The notes beneath the pieces were generated by a model, which saw only the letters and a list, made by a program, of their open reading frames with translations, did not search any database and was not told where the DNA came from. Below are positions 1 through 13,177 of a stretch of DNA of 64,000 bases, piece after piece (positions within the stretch are counted from its first letter, which is position 1; every line of letters begins with the position of its first letter). Origin of the DNA: Parus major. Taxonomy: Eukaryota; Chordata; Aves; Passeriformes; Paridae. Both the position numbers and the translations under genes were made by a program. The stretch lies in contig NC_031769.1 in NCBI RefSeq assembly GCF_001522545.3, positions 11,953,888 through 12,017,887 of the forward strand, in the 5' to 3' direction.

Positions 1-3000
1 GTCTCTTCTCTACACAACAAAGATTAATATGTAAGAAAATAAAATCTTCAGATAAAGGATCTCTGCCAGTTGGCAGTGACACACTAAACTTGAGACTTTC
101 AGAAGTCTTTCAGAAGTTATTAAAAACAACAAGAAAAGGAAACTGCTCATTTTAGATTCTCCTATTTGTTAAAGTGGCTGTTCAGAGGCTGAGCTGGGTG
201 TGAATTGCTACGGTTGAGGTCATTCTATTTTGAGGGCAACATTTTCTGAAGACAAAGTAGTTTCTGAAAGTGTAAACTGTTTTTTCTCACCTTGGTGGGA
301 TATTAGCTAGGAACTCTTATCATGATCAGTCTAGAGTCAACATTGTTAGGTGCATTTTTCCCATCCCAGAAAAATAAAGGGATTTTGGTTTCCTACGAAA
401 AAACACAGTGGTGGAAGAGGGACTACCACATTAGAAAACCTTCTCAATCTCCCCTGGGTATTGCCTCATATTTATAGTGCCATCAAGAGACGAGTTTGTG
501 AAGGCCAGGGTTTGGGAAGGCACTCTTTTATTTGGTTGGTTTTTGTAATTCTTTATTTTCCCAAACAATTTAACCTTGAGGCACCGTTTAAAGGATAACC
601 AACATTTGTCTCTTTCCTAAGCCAAATGAATATTCACAACTGGAAACAAAAGAGCACAGAGGATTAACTGAGAAACAGCCTTTTAAATGATGAATGATGA
701 AGAAATAAGGAATGATAAGAATAGCTATGAATGAGCTGCTCAGCTTCACAATGTAATTGAGAAGTGTTTAAACTAGTCAGAGATCTACTGTCACCGTTTT
801 TAAAAGGTGAGGTTACAAAAAATGGGACAGAAAGCTACAGATGTATCTTCAGGCAGTTTAAGAAGAGTAACAAGGGAAACTGCTATTCTTGGGGACTGGG
901 AACAAACACAGTATATTACCTTTCCCATAAAATGTCAAACTCACTGGAAGCCAAGAGGTGCATCTATTTATCCATGGTGTAAAGTCAGAGTAGTCTATGG
1001 AGTAGTATTAAAAATTAATATAGCCCATTTCAATGCTACGGCTTTGATTTGTAGGTGGGCAGTACATTTTAACATATGTTTAATCTAATTGAAAATGTAA
1101 ATGTTTCAAAGGATGACAGAGCAACTCCAGGGGCAGCTGTTGGTCCTTATATGGTTTTGTTGTAGAATCATAAAATCAAATAATTATAGCTTAGTTATAA
1201 AATTCTGCATGATCTGAAACAAGTCATTCATTTTGTTTCACTGTTGATTTCTCCATCTGTGCAAAGGAAATCATGATGCACAAAGAGGGTGGTGAGACTG
1301 GACTCCTTCAGTTTGAAACTGTAAAATCAAATCTCTTGAGAAAAATTAATTTATTGGACTGAGTTTTCTATAGTAATATATAATATTAAAAGTTATTAAA
1401 TATAAAAAATTATAAAGCAATATTGCTTTTAAGTAATATTTATATTAAGGTATATAAGGTATTTTTTATCTAGAAATTTTGATGCTGCAAGTTGATCTGC
1501 TCCGAAGTCCATTTAGACAATCACAGAATATTCCTATAGTGTTCCTTTAAACTTTAGCAGTTACTTGCACATAACCCACCTGCAGAAGTGCCTCCACCTC
1601 ACCCCACCTATCAGTGGGAACCTGCTGCATGACAGGGTTATTTGCCTTTGTCTTTACAAAAGTATAGCAGGACTGAGTGCCCTTTAACAGCATTATTGTC
1701 ACCTGCTTTGAAGCTCTCAATATGATTGTGGAAGCTATTGTTTCAGCCTTCATAAACAGAAGGGAGGGAAGATGAGAGCCATGGGGGCTGTATTTGCACT
1801 GCATAATGGAGCAAGGGTGGATATTCCTTAGCTGCTGCTGGCTAAGGCTGCCCTGACACTGGAATATAATTATATTAACACACAATGGATTTTGTGCTAG
1901 TAAAACATCCTTCCTGGAGTCCTCTCAGGCCTTGTGCCAGGCTCTGGGCTGCAGCACTGTAACAAGAGTGACCTGCTGAGGGCAAGGTCTCCATCACTGA
2001 GTGCTGCAGAGACCCAGGCACAACCAGGGATGGGATTTCTCCATTCTGCACTTTGGGTGGTGCCTTCAGAATGCAGCTGGGAAGTGCCATGGCAGTGTCA
2101 CACAGAGCATAGCACTCTGAACAAGCCTGAAAAAACCCAACAGAATGTTATCCATTTGTGCAAAGTTTTGGAAATGCTGAAGCACAGCCTTCAGACCAAG
2201 GCAGTATTTTGAGTTGCCTGGTGCAGTTCATGTCCCAGGCCAACACCCCATCTCTGCCTTCCCTGCAGCACAGTGAGACCTCAGATCCTGGCTGAGCTGT
2301 TACACTGACACAGGAGAGAAGCTGCAGGTGTCACATTTTGTCCTGTTTGCTGAAAAAATCCAATGGCTGCAGTGCTATCAGTCATCCAAAACTCAGCACA
2401 GCCTGATTTCCCCTTAATGCCCCTTGATTACTCTATGTAAGACATAATAGCCAGCACATGATTGCTCTGTTTTTCCATTAATTTTTATTTTTTCTTCCAG
2501 ATCTCTGTGTGAAATTAAGAATATGTAGGAAATTGCAGCTTTCCTGCCATCTCTAAAGATATTTTCATTATTCTTTAAAGGATAAAGAGAGCAGAGATCT
2601 GCAAAACCCAACAGTTTTATAAAATTCTGATATTATTTCAGTTGTTGTATTTTACTCACTTAAGTTTGATCTAGCTAAAATTACAATTACTATTACTTGC
2701 AAAGAGTTTGAACCCTAAAGATTTCTGGCAGGATAAAGAAGGAGTCCTTATAGTCCAGTATAAATAGGAGTTTTATTTGAGTGACTGTCAGGATTCATAG
2801 CTGTAGTATAGAATGAATACAAGTTACAAAATGTCCAGATAAAAGCTCTAAAAAACAGTTTTATTCTTTCTGGGGAATAAAATTGTTAGGATTTGAAAAT
2901 TTGACTATTTATCTACCTTCTCAAATTCACCATCACTGAATTTTATTTTCCTGCATTGTTCCAGAACTCTCCCATGGATGATTCATTTGTTAGATTATAT

Positions 3001-5559
3001 AAGATTTTATGTTACAGTTCTCATAGAAAAAAAAATTGAACGCATGGCTGGGGAACAGATTGACCTTTTATATTTCCAGATTCTTCACAGATGTTTTCTT
3101 TAATGTTGTTTCATTTGCCAAAACTGTTTCCTAATTTCCTTTTTTAATTTTTTAAAAAAAAAAAATTAATAGATCCGTGCACCTGCAAATCTGAAAACAC
3201 TGTAACGTGAAGTAACATACTCACATCCCAAATCTGTGAACAGGAAGCAGGCACAAGGTGATAAAGTCACTTACCAAACATTGCAGGGTTGTCCAGTCCT
3301 AGGAGCACAATCTAGCACGTTATCTTTTGTAACACGCTGGAAAATATTTCACTTCTCTGCTGGTAGCTGAACCCTTCACCCACCTTATATCTAAACAATT
3401 TCTGGAACATGGAACTGGGGTCTTTAGGTGCTAATATAGTCCTAAATTATAATAATTACAGTGATTATAGTTGATAATTTAAGGGAGCTTCTTCAAATAT
3501 CTTTTTTTTGATATTTTTGACTACATTCCTTTTTTCATGTACTGGTATTCAGTAATAATCTTAAAAATAATGGATCAGTCTCTTTGTACACAGGAAAATC
3601 CTCCCCTGCTGCAGACTTGCCATGGTGACACCTAAAATGTGCCCTGTGCTGCAGAGAGGCTCCAGTCTCTGAGTATTCCTTCCCACAGGAAAAAAATCTG
3701 GCTTGAAGTGGAAGTAGGAGGTGGAAAGGATGGGATTCTTTTTCCATGAGATGCACTTCTGTATCCTACAGTTGAAACCACTGAGTAAAGTCCCCACAGC
3801 TGACCAGCCTGCCACTGAAAAAGGGAAATTTATTTCCCTATCTTCTGGCAGGTGGGACCACAGGGGTGTAAGAAACAGGAGCCATGGATATTCTGTCACT
3901 TGAGGACTTAAAAGAGAAAGATTGTTAATTTAGGTACATTGTGATTTAGGAACATTTTCAAATATTTTAAAATAGTGCGTAGAATATCCATAGAAAATAT
4001 TTTTAAATTACTATTTTCAATATTAATTCTAAGAGACATAATCGGTCAAAAAAATCAAAGTATAATATAGGCCATTAAGGTCTAATAAAAAACCTTAAAT
4101 TTCAGTTATGAATGTTTTACATAGGCAGACTGACTACATGAAGCTGGCAGAAGAAAAATATACAAAAACCTAACAAACAAATGAAAAATTTCCCACCACC
4201 TCCTCCAAAATTCCAGCATACAGATTTTGTATCTACATTTACTTTTCTTGGATAGATATCTGTGAACGCACTGATGGAAATTGCAGCTAGTTTTGATGAG
4301 CTACAGAACAGATGCATAGGAGGAAGGAGGGAGGGTGAGAGATTGTGCAGAACTTCATAAATAAATGTTTTATGCTTATTCATTAATGTTGTGCAAAGAA
4401 ATATGATAAATAACAATTACAGAACTATCAGTGTCTGTAAATAAAACTGTGGCAAGGAAAAGAGGAGAAATTTGTTTCCAACCATCTTTCTGCTTAATGA
4501 ATGTCTCATCTCTCCAATTAACACTTCCAGTCTTCTTTTCTGAAAAAAAACAGCTGGATGAAATGACTCTGCCTTAAGCATGGATTGGAGGACGTGCCTT
4601 CTAACATGTATTTTCCTTGGTCTAAGTGTCACAATTCCCTGTGAATGACGCCACAGATCTGATTGACATGACAGTATCTTAAAACTAAACAGAAGCAAAT
4701 TGCTGCCCAAAGGCATCAGTAGTCAAAACATTGCTGGTAATTACTCTTGAAGTTAGAAATTCCTCCAGGGATACCTTTCCTATAAAACAATTAAAATCAA
4801 ATGTTATCAGAGAGAAGTTTGGTTTCTGTGATTTTGTTTGGATTGAAAGTCATGGAAATTTCTGCAGTGTTTCTCCATTTTCTGAGATGTTCACAGTTTT
4901 TTGCCTCCATTTCCCTGTTCCCTCCTCTCCAATATCTTTTCTTCATTTAGGTGCAGAAACTTGTTACAAACTCACAGTGGAGTTTTGAGATATGTGACAG
5001 AATATTTCTGCAGCACATGACAGAAATGCAGCCAGTGGCTCCAGGTGGGCAGAAAACATCTGTGGCCTGGTTTTCCCCTTTTCATCCAACATACAGAATT
5101 TACAGAATTATTGTATTACATTTTGTTTCTTTATTTTCTTTAAGATGTGGTTTCTCCATATATGCTTCTTGCCATGCAGAGGGATGATGGCAGAGCCACC
5201 CAAAGTGGTAGGATATCCATAGTGGTGTATCCCATCACCATCGATACCAGTGTAGCAATACCATCTGTTACACAAGCTTTTGATGCAGCAGTCTGATTTT
5301 TCCTCCTTTTTGTAGAAAAAGATATTCACACATTTCAAGTGTAATTGAAGTTGAGGTACTGCCACATGTAAAACACTTGCAAAAGACTGAACCCTTAATT
5401 ACTTCTGAACCCTCTGCCAGTGGTCAGACCCCCCTGGCCACCAGGATCCACAGCTCCAGGGAGCCTGAACTCCAGCTCACCTTGACATCATCGTCTGGAT
5501 CAAAGCCTCTAGGAGACTCCTAACTCACACTCCTATTCCACACACAGCAGTACAACAGG
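1..5559. other. Unique AT-rich sequence, no gene recognised
   Basis: No coding exon, RNA gene or full-length repeat is recognisable on either strand. Open frames are short (under about 115 codons), lack similarity to any family I know and often overlap antisense frames. The stretch at about 1900-2340 is visibly richer in G and C than its surroundings, but I see no repeat signature or exon structure in it. A weak resemblance to the MIR 3' segment around 1225-1275 is too poor to annotate. Confidence 0.6.
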
Positions 5560-5800
5560 ACAGTTTTAATTAAGGGGATGTAATTGTGCATTTCAGTGAA
5601 GAAGGATAAATTCAAGCACTCATGAACTTTATGCATTTGTTTATCTCCTATCAAGCCCCCAGGGCTTTTGACCCGTGCTGGAGAGATTGCAGAACATTAG
5701 TGGAAGCAAAGACACTGTTTAAAATCCTCATTGTAAAATTGCTTTAATGAGTAATCAGCAGCACATCTTTAAGCCTGTCACACTGACCTTTCCCTGCATG
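5560..5800. promoter_or_regulatory. Candidate conserved noncoding element
   Basis: This non-repetitive stretch has the mixed composition typical of vertebrate conserved enhancers: a TTAATTAA-like homeodomain core near its start, balanced GC blocks in the middle (around 5650-5700) and a TGACCTTTCCC nuclear-receptor-like half-site at 5784-5794. It has no open frame of note and no repeat hallmark. It lies about 300 bp upstream of the candidate microexon. The call rests on base texture and motifs only; conservation was not measured. It could equally be ordinary unique sequence. Confidence 0.22.
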
Positions 5801-5811
5801 CTTTCTCTCTA

Positions 5812-5833
5812 TTTTTTTTATTTTTTTTTTTTT
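5812..5833. repeat. Poly(T) tract
   Basis: A run of 8 T, one A, then 13 T. No retroposon body is recognisable beside it, so it is annotated as simple sequence only. Confidence 0.9.
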
Positions 5834-6111
5834 GCATTAACAGCATTTTTACTTAATAAGTTGTTAAAAAGAAAAAAAATGCTGTGGAAAAGGATTTTAA
5901 AGCTTTCCTTTTAATTCTAACAATGAAATACACATATTTCACTTCTAAAACTTGCTGATACTGTATATTCTGTAACTGTAGTGAAAAAAGACACTTTGTC
6001 AGGATGGCACCTTGACAGTGCATATGTATGAGCCTACTCTAGTGATTTCCTTGTCATGTCAAGAGTCCAAACAAGGTTTCCCTCTACATTTGTTTACATT
6101 TGCTGTCCTAG

Positions 6112-6123
6112 GAGGTCAAAAAG
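6112..6123 (+). other. Candidate 12-nt microexon
   Basis: Twelve bases (gaggtcaaaaag) are bounded by a pyrimidine-leaning tract ending in CTAG at 6108-6111 and a strong donor: AAG at the exon end followed by GTGAGTA at 6124-6130. The length is a multiple of three and no frame contains a stop. In phase 0 it would encode Glu-Val-Lys-Lys. A TGC trinucleotide lies about 9 nt upstream of the exon (6101-6103), the position where the neural splicing factor SRRM4 is known to act on many vertebrate microexons. No host exon is visible in the window, so the gene and frame are unknown. A chance match remains quite possible. Confidence 0.3.
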
Positions 6124-6130
6124 GTGAGTA

Positions 6131-9100
6131 ATTCTTAAAAAGAATTGAAAATATAAACCAATACAGACCCAGCACTGTCAACCATATCAAAACCAGAAAC
6201 ACTGAGGCACAGAAGACTGTTTAGTCTCTTTGATTTTGAATCCATGAAAGGTCTGATTTCACTGTTAGCACACGTGCACCCAAACTAAAATAAACTAGGC
6301 ATGGACAGAGGCTGAGCAGAGGAATGAAAATATTAAAATGATGAAAAAAATAGTAAAAATAAGTAGGGGAAGAAAAGGCACAGAACTGGAAATGATGGAG
6401 ATTATATAAACAACTGAATTCTAACATTTTGTCCGCAATTTCTCAGCAGACTGTAACTTCCTAATTTGTGATTTGTAGAAGCTTTTAGAGGAAGAATAAA
6501 ATACAAGAAAAAAAATAAATGTACATCTCTACTGAAGTGTTTCATAAATTCATATCTTTGCTAATTGTTAAAAATTCAGAAGAAAGAGAAAATATTTAGT
6601 TTCAAAATTTTTTTGAACCAAAATGTTTTGGCTTTAATCAATGCTGAATGTCCTTTGATGCCTGTACATTCATTGATTGGGTCTGTTTTTAGAACTGCCA
6701 GCAAACAGAAAAAAACTGTTATTCATGCAGGTCTAATTATAGAAAATGAATATGCAGTTGAGAAAACCATGCATACTTAAGACAATTATTTTTGCTTGGA
6801 CTTCTTCAAGCACTTTTCTGAGGACTGTGAGTTTGGATGCATATAATTTTATTCCAAAATATTTTTTTGTTCTTGTTTGAGTACTGTTCTAATATTATCA
6901 CACATTTATGAGCAGAGCAGAAAGCAAATTTAGTGTAAAACTGTGAATTTGCTTTTGCAATAAACCTTAGCCTTAGTTAGAGTTGTTTGCAAAACTATTC
7001 TGTGATTTTTCTTGTTTTATGTCCCATTCTCCAGGATCAATTGCACGTAAATAGAAATATGTAAATTCTTCCCAGTTGTGAGGAGAGATTATAACACAAT
7101 CTGAAGGTGGGCTTGTGGGCACTGAAGCTTGTGCAGATGCTTACTTATTTTTAAGCCAGTGTGTTATTTTTGCTCTATATATTTATTGACATCAACGCTT
7201 TCTTTCTTTAGCAGAATTTGAATTAGGAATAAGGGGCAAGTTGAAGCCCTCCCCTGAAGCGAATTATTTTCTGGAGGCAAACCAGCTTTTGAGTGATCTT
7301 CTTGTCCAAGCATTCATTAATACAAATTTATCATTATAAATTTTTCATTAATACCTATTTCTCTTCTTACACATTTACCACATAAACCCTTAGTCCTTTC
7401 ATTTTTGAGGTGTGCCAAATTTCCAGTGAGAGATTTCAGTCTTCTTTGGTTCTAAGTCCTGTAAGACTCCTTGGGCTGCCAGCTGCCTTTGGCTGTAAAA
7501 AAGTGAGAGGAAGAACTCTGAAGGAGAAAGTTTTCACTCCTCTCCTGGCTCCTCATGCATTTGGATTATTTGGTGAGTTTGCAACTGCTCAGTGGTTGCA
7601 GTGAGTGCTCTGAGCCCTCATCCAGCCAGGGGTTGATGGTGGTGAGGATGGATGTGAGGCAGGGCTGGGCTCTGATAAACAGCTCCCAGAAGGCTGGTAA
7701 GTAGCATTCTGCATGCAGGCTCATTTATTTTGCATCTCACTCTGTGAAGCTGCATTACAGCACCTCTTCCAAAGTATGGTCTAGGAAGGACAGCAAGTAC
7801 ATCATCTAGAAAAATGCAGGAGCTAAAAGCTTGCAGTTCACATCAACCTAAGGGCAAAGGTTTTGTAAAGGACTTTAGCAGGGCATCCAGAGTGAGGCAA
7901 CACATCACTTAACAGCAGCAGCCTCTCCTCCAGACCTTCACGGGATCAAGTGGGAGGTTTTGCTATTACAAACATTTCTGGTGTACATCTCAAAGTCTCC
8001 ATCACAGGTGATTATCTAAAGATATCCTCATTTACTCTTCACAGAAACTCTTTCCAGCAGTCAGTTTCCCAGATCTGCCTCTGCAAACATGGCTGCAGCA
8101 AATCTTAGGGAACTCTTTTCCTTCTCACAAGATGAGTGTGAGCACAAGTGAAAATTTTCATAAGCTACTTTCTTAAAAATTTATAACACGATCTCAATAC
8201 AAACATCAGAACACTTATTAAAGTGTAACTGTGAGAGGGAGGAATTAAAGGACAACGGAAGTTTCAAACAGAATTGTGAAAAAAAAAAGATTTTAATTCT
8301 GAAATAAGAATTTACTGTATTTTTTCACTGTGAAATAATATTAACCTCTGAGCAGTCAGTAGATTCCCAGCAAATTATCCAGGATCCTGGTCTGTGAGGG
8401 TGAAGATGCCAGTCCACGTGTCTTTGTGTGGCACATCTCACTGGTCACCTATGAGGAATTCCAAACTTGCTTGGTTGCAGTGAATGCTGGCAGGCAGAGT
8501 ACAAAATCATTCACACCATCCTTATTTTCAAAATTTTACTTTTAAAATTCTATCTAATTTACCTTTTTGGTCACAAACCTTATTTAAATTTTCTGAGGTG
8601 AATCCCCGCTTTTCCCTTTGCTGCTTCTCAGATGAACAGAGGGGTGTGTCAGGAATGGGCTCTGAGATGCATTCTATATATTCCACAGCTTGAATCAGGA
8701 TTCCTAAAATTATTTTTATCCTCTATTTTCCACTTCTATCTGGAGAGTATAGCTCTCTTTTGCAACCTGTCAAGGTGCAAATGTGGAAGACCTGACACAT
8801 TTTTTTGGTAACTGTAATTGGTAACCTCTTTATTGAATGATACCTTCAGGATTTTATTTTTCCAACCTAAAGCCTGAGTTATCTAAAGGTACTACTAAAT
8901 ACATCTTATTACAAGCCACCTGCATTAGTTGTGGTTTAGTGAATGAGCAGGGTGCCCAAAGCACAACAGAAGGGATGTCATGATGCAGCTGTGTGGTCAC
9001 TTAAGGCATCTCAGATGTGTGGGGATAGCAAATTCCATGAGAAAAGCACAGCTGAGCAGCCCTGGAGATAACTCTTTAATCCACACTGGAGCATTGCTGC

Positions 9101-10447
9101 CTATGCCATTTATCAGAGATCAAATTGTAAATCTGAAACCATTATTTAACAAACAGAAAGATCTCCATGAGTTATGCTTTTTGCATTTCTTCAATTTACA
9201 GTAAATATTGTTCAATCAGATTAAATCAGAGTGGAAAGTCGTAACACTGGGAAAAAATTGAGTACTTATACGTAGATGAATACATTTGTTATGGTTTGTT
9301 GTGTGCTCATTACAGGCAGTGGTTGAAATGTCAGTGTTAATTTCTCCTAGGTTTTATTGTGTTTGTTGTTATTTAACCCTTCTGTTTCCAAGACTTTATC
9401 TGAAATCCTGGATCTATCTAACACCAACATATGTAAGGAAAAAATAGAACATATATTTATTTTCTTTTCAAAAAATAATCAGTCTGCTCTGTAGTTAGCA
9501 GAGAATGTTCAAACACACATCTATGCAATGAATTTGAACATACATTGTCCAATTTGAAAAGCAATTTTCTAAATTCCAGCAAACAGATTCTTTTCTTTGA
9601 CAGTGACGAGTCACTCAAGGATTTGGAAGTAAAAAAAATAAATTAGAAAAGCTTAATTCCTCTATCCCTATGGAAAGCAGCAGACATCAGGCTTGCAAGA
9701 TACTTTGGGAAAATTTTGCTTTAACGGTTTCCTTTAGCTGTCCAAATTTGAGAACATGAACTCATAATAGCCATCTTCCAGGCAAAGCATTCAGAAACTG
9801 TAACATAGCATTTGGCTGACTCAAGCTTGTCTCTTTCTGTAACAGAAATTGGCTTCCCTGCTACCCCATGACTTACCATCACTGTGGTAAACACTCTCCA
9901 GAACCCTTTTGAAAGGGATGATTCATCCCTGGGGTATTTTTAGGAATTTGTTAACTTGCATTTAGCTTAGTGTGCTGGTAGCCAATAAACAGAGTGAAGA
10001 CAAGCCTTGAGTAGTCACACATAAACCATTTTGAATGCTATAATTGTACAGCATTATCTTTGGTCTGTAGACTGAGTCATCTGCTGGTTAAGCAGAATGG
10101 AAAAAACAGAATAAGACCATTGCTACAACAGGGATTTTGATAAAATGCTAAAGGGATTGGTGCTAGCAACTGGATTGAATTTATCTTTCCAGGATTACAC
10201 CTGCTTGTTCCAGACACAACTAGCAATCCGTGTGGACTTTTTCCAAACTTACTGGTCTTATGTGTGAATATCACATGAATCTAAGTGCCAATATCACAGA
10301 AATAACACAGTCCTTTTTGAGCAAGTCTGAGTCCAGACAGAATCCTTTCTGTCTTGTATTTCAGTCCATCTGAAACAAAAATGAAACACAGCAGGCACTG
10401 CCTATTGTATTGTGGCTGGGGACTCAGTTTCTGCTGACACTTGGAAG
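6131..10447. other. Unique AT-rich sequence, no gene recognised
   Basis: Neither strand shows a recognisable exon, RNA gene or named repeat up to the gap. The 7600-7700 part is richer in G and C and contains a GTAAGT donor-like site near 7698, but the sequence upstream lacks a convincing acceptor. Short open frames here are under about 75 codons and unremarkable. Confidence 0.6.
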
Positions 10448-10509
10448 NNNNNNNNNNNNNNNNNNNNNNNNNNNNNNNNNNNNNNNNNNNNNNNNNNNNN
10501 NNNNNNNNN
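10448..10509. other. Assembly gap (62 N)
   Basis: A run of 62 N. The flanks (a GC-mixed left side and an A/G-rich right side) do not match each other or a known repeat, so the missing content cannot be inferred. An open frame crossing this gap is an artefact. Confidence 0.99.
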
Positions 10510-13162
10510 GTGGAAGAGAGAAGGAGAATAAGAAAGAGAGTTTATTAGTAGCTGACCACCAGTTCAAACCAAGTGCAAATCAGAAACAGGTTTTGCAGTA
10601 CTTAGCCTAACAGGAAGGTAATAAGTTAGTGAGATTTTACACCATCCTTGGGGCTGTGAAACAGAAACCAGCTTTTGGCAGACAGATTAGGGGAATGCCA
10701 CTTCATGGAGAATGGAAAGTGATGACTTACAGGAACTTGGCACACTGATCAGATCATCTTATCCTCCCACTCCAAGCAATAAGATCCTGGCACCCTACTT
10801 TAAGCAAATATCAGAAACATGATCTTCAGGAAAGCTCATATGTATTAGAAGCCAGTGACACAGTCTGTCATGTTCCTCTATAGAGAGAGAGTTCTCCTTC
10901 AGCTTGTGTCATGAGTTGTCTGGCTTCATTACATGTAATGAATTAAGCCTGAAAAGTAAACACTTAGCTGTTTGGAAAATATGAACAATTCTGCTTTTTC
11001 ATTTGAAGGATGCTGAATTAGTGAAAGAAAAATATTTTTCAAAGATCACAGAAAAATTGATGAATCTCATGCCAAAAATGTTGCAAAATCCTTTAATCAC
11101 ATGCCAAGGTACCTGCTGAGTTCTTTAGCACCCAATTAATGAATAAATGAACAGGTGAGAGGACAAAGAACCTTGGAGTCTGTCTCCTTTACAACCTGCC
11201 TGAAGGCTTCCAGGATTTTTAAATTCATAGGTCAACAGATGGGCTCATGTGGATTTAGGAGCCTGAAAACTGAAAGCCTCACAATTACTGCCCTGGGTCT
11301 TCAGCGACCATGATAATTCCCAGCTTCTCAGAGAATTCTGCTCTCCATCTCTTCACTTTGGACATAATGAAATATTCATTGAGCCAAAACAGTCTGCCTC
11401 TCTAGTAGTTTAGGACACCACCTGATTTAAAATGGGGATTTGAATCCAAGCTGATTGGATGCCTTTATACAGAAATACCAGCTGTCACAGGAAACAAGAT
11501 TCAGATTACTGTCCTAATTATCAGGCTATATAGAAACTTTAATGTTCTGATCAATATTTTATTATGAAATGTAAAATGGAATAGAATAACAGAAGCAGTG
11601 GAAGAAGACACCTATCTCAATACAACACTTACTGCATCCCTCATGAGTCAGAAGGGTTTGAGTCCTTCTTTGCAAAAGGAATAGAAGCCAAGTCCCCTAA
11701 TCCTGTATTGATATTTGGCAGCCACATGCTCCTAGTTACGGCTGGAACTTTATTATGAGTGTTTTAGTACAAATTTTGAGCAGTTTTACTTTCCATTACA
11801 GCACATTTTTCAGATAATTAGCTCTTAGGCAAAGAAATAAGATACAGTGCAAAGTTCCCAGATCTAGTAGATTTCCTTCAGAAATCAGAAGGTGTTAAGA
11901 ATTTTGTTATGCAATGTTATGTTAAAAACAATCTTGCAATTTACTCACATAATTTAAGCAGCAAAAAATAAAATGTTGAGTGCAATGATAATTAACTGAC
12001 ACTATTCAACACCTAATTCATTACAGGTATTTTAATTTATTTATTACATATACATGTATATGCAACAATAAATAATTGAAAATTCTTCCATCAAAAACTA
12101 GCTCTAAGGATTTAAGTTAGAAATATATCTTCTTGTAAAGTCGTTTGCACTGTGCCAAATTTTCTGCTATTTCCAGACAGCATTTAAGATTAAAAGCTTT
12201 TTATTACAGAAATCCATCTGCAGATACAGCTGATGTTCCATCAGATTCTGTAGGTCTATGTCAGCCTTACAGAGGTTATACATGATTATCATCACTGGCT
12301 TTGCTGCTACTTCTCTGTATGTTGTGGACAAGATGAAATTAAGAGAATGTTTCACCAAAGACTTTCTGGTGCTAATGGTGCCTACTAACATAAAGAAGAA
12401 AGAGTATTACAACAAGCATGAAAGGTTTCCTGCTCTTCTGTTCCTTCGTCAGCAGAGAAAGTTCTCTCATTAATTTCCATAAGACAAACATCTTCCCATG
12501 ATACAATCCAAGAAGGTACTAACAAAAATGAGACCAGATGCCTTTCAGTAATTCTATTTGAAACACTTTCTCTGTCAAAATTAACAAAACAGAGTTGGGG
12601 CTGTCTGTTGAAAGAGCAATGAGATGAAAGGGATGCTGCAACCTGATATTCCTGTTCAGATTTCTTCAGCGTAAATTCAACTTAAACACTTTTTCCAGAG
12701 CATGGCACTAAGGAGCAAGGGCAGCAAAACAGAAGAAAAAGACAGGGGTAAAATTTACAGATGCAGAAGAAATGAAGCCCCAGGAATTCAGGAAATGTTC
12801 TGTAGTATGAAATGAAAGCCTGACACCCAAAGGCTAAAACAGAACCACTACAAAGCTGGGGACAGTAACCACACTGTTGAATTTTTACTATTTCAGTAGG
12901 TTTTTTTCTCCATTCTCTTTTCTTAGGGAAAGTTATTGCCTTGCTCTCTAGGAGCATTTCCAAAGAACAGGAAGTGAAAACACAACCAGGGTGTAATTGA
13001 ATATAGCCTATGTTTCAATGAAAGTACCTCCTAAATATCTACATTTATATCCAGCATATGCACATAAGAAATACCCCTGGGAGAGAGGACCAATAGTCAC
13101 AAAGGTCCTGTGCCTTGTTCTCTGACATCTGAATTGTGATATTTGAAAATGTTCTAACACTT

Positions 13163-13177
13163 AAAAAAAAAAAAAAA
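13163..13177. repeat. Poly(A) tract
   Basis: Fifteen consecutive A. A second, shorter A run lies about 30 bp downstream (13207-13216). No retroposon body is recognisable upstream. Confidence 0.85.

Noticed and set aside
1158..1190. GAATCATAAAATCAAATAA resembling the reverse of CR1 octamers
   Set aside because: The following sequence does not continue into CR1 3' UTR blocks.
1225..1275. MIR-like wording (AAGTCATT... then CTCCATCTGTGCAAAGG)
   Set aside because: Too few matching positions to separate from chance. The piece at 40668-40720 fits better and was kept only at low confidence.
7650..7705. CTG/GTAAGT donor-like site as an exon end
   Set aside because: No acceptor with a pyrimidine tract at a plausible distance upstream.
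10410..10610. Open frame spanning the N run
   Set aside because: It exists only because the undetermined bases are read as non-stop codons.
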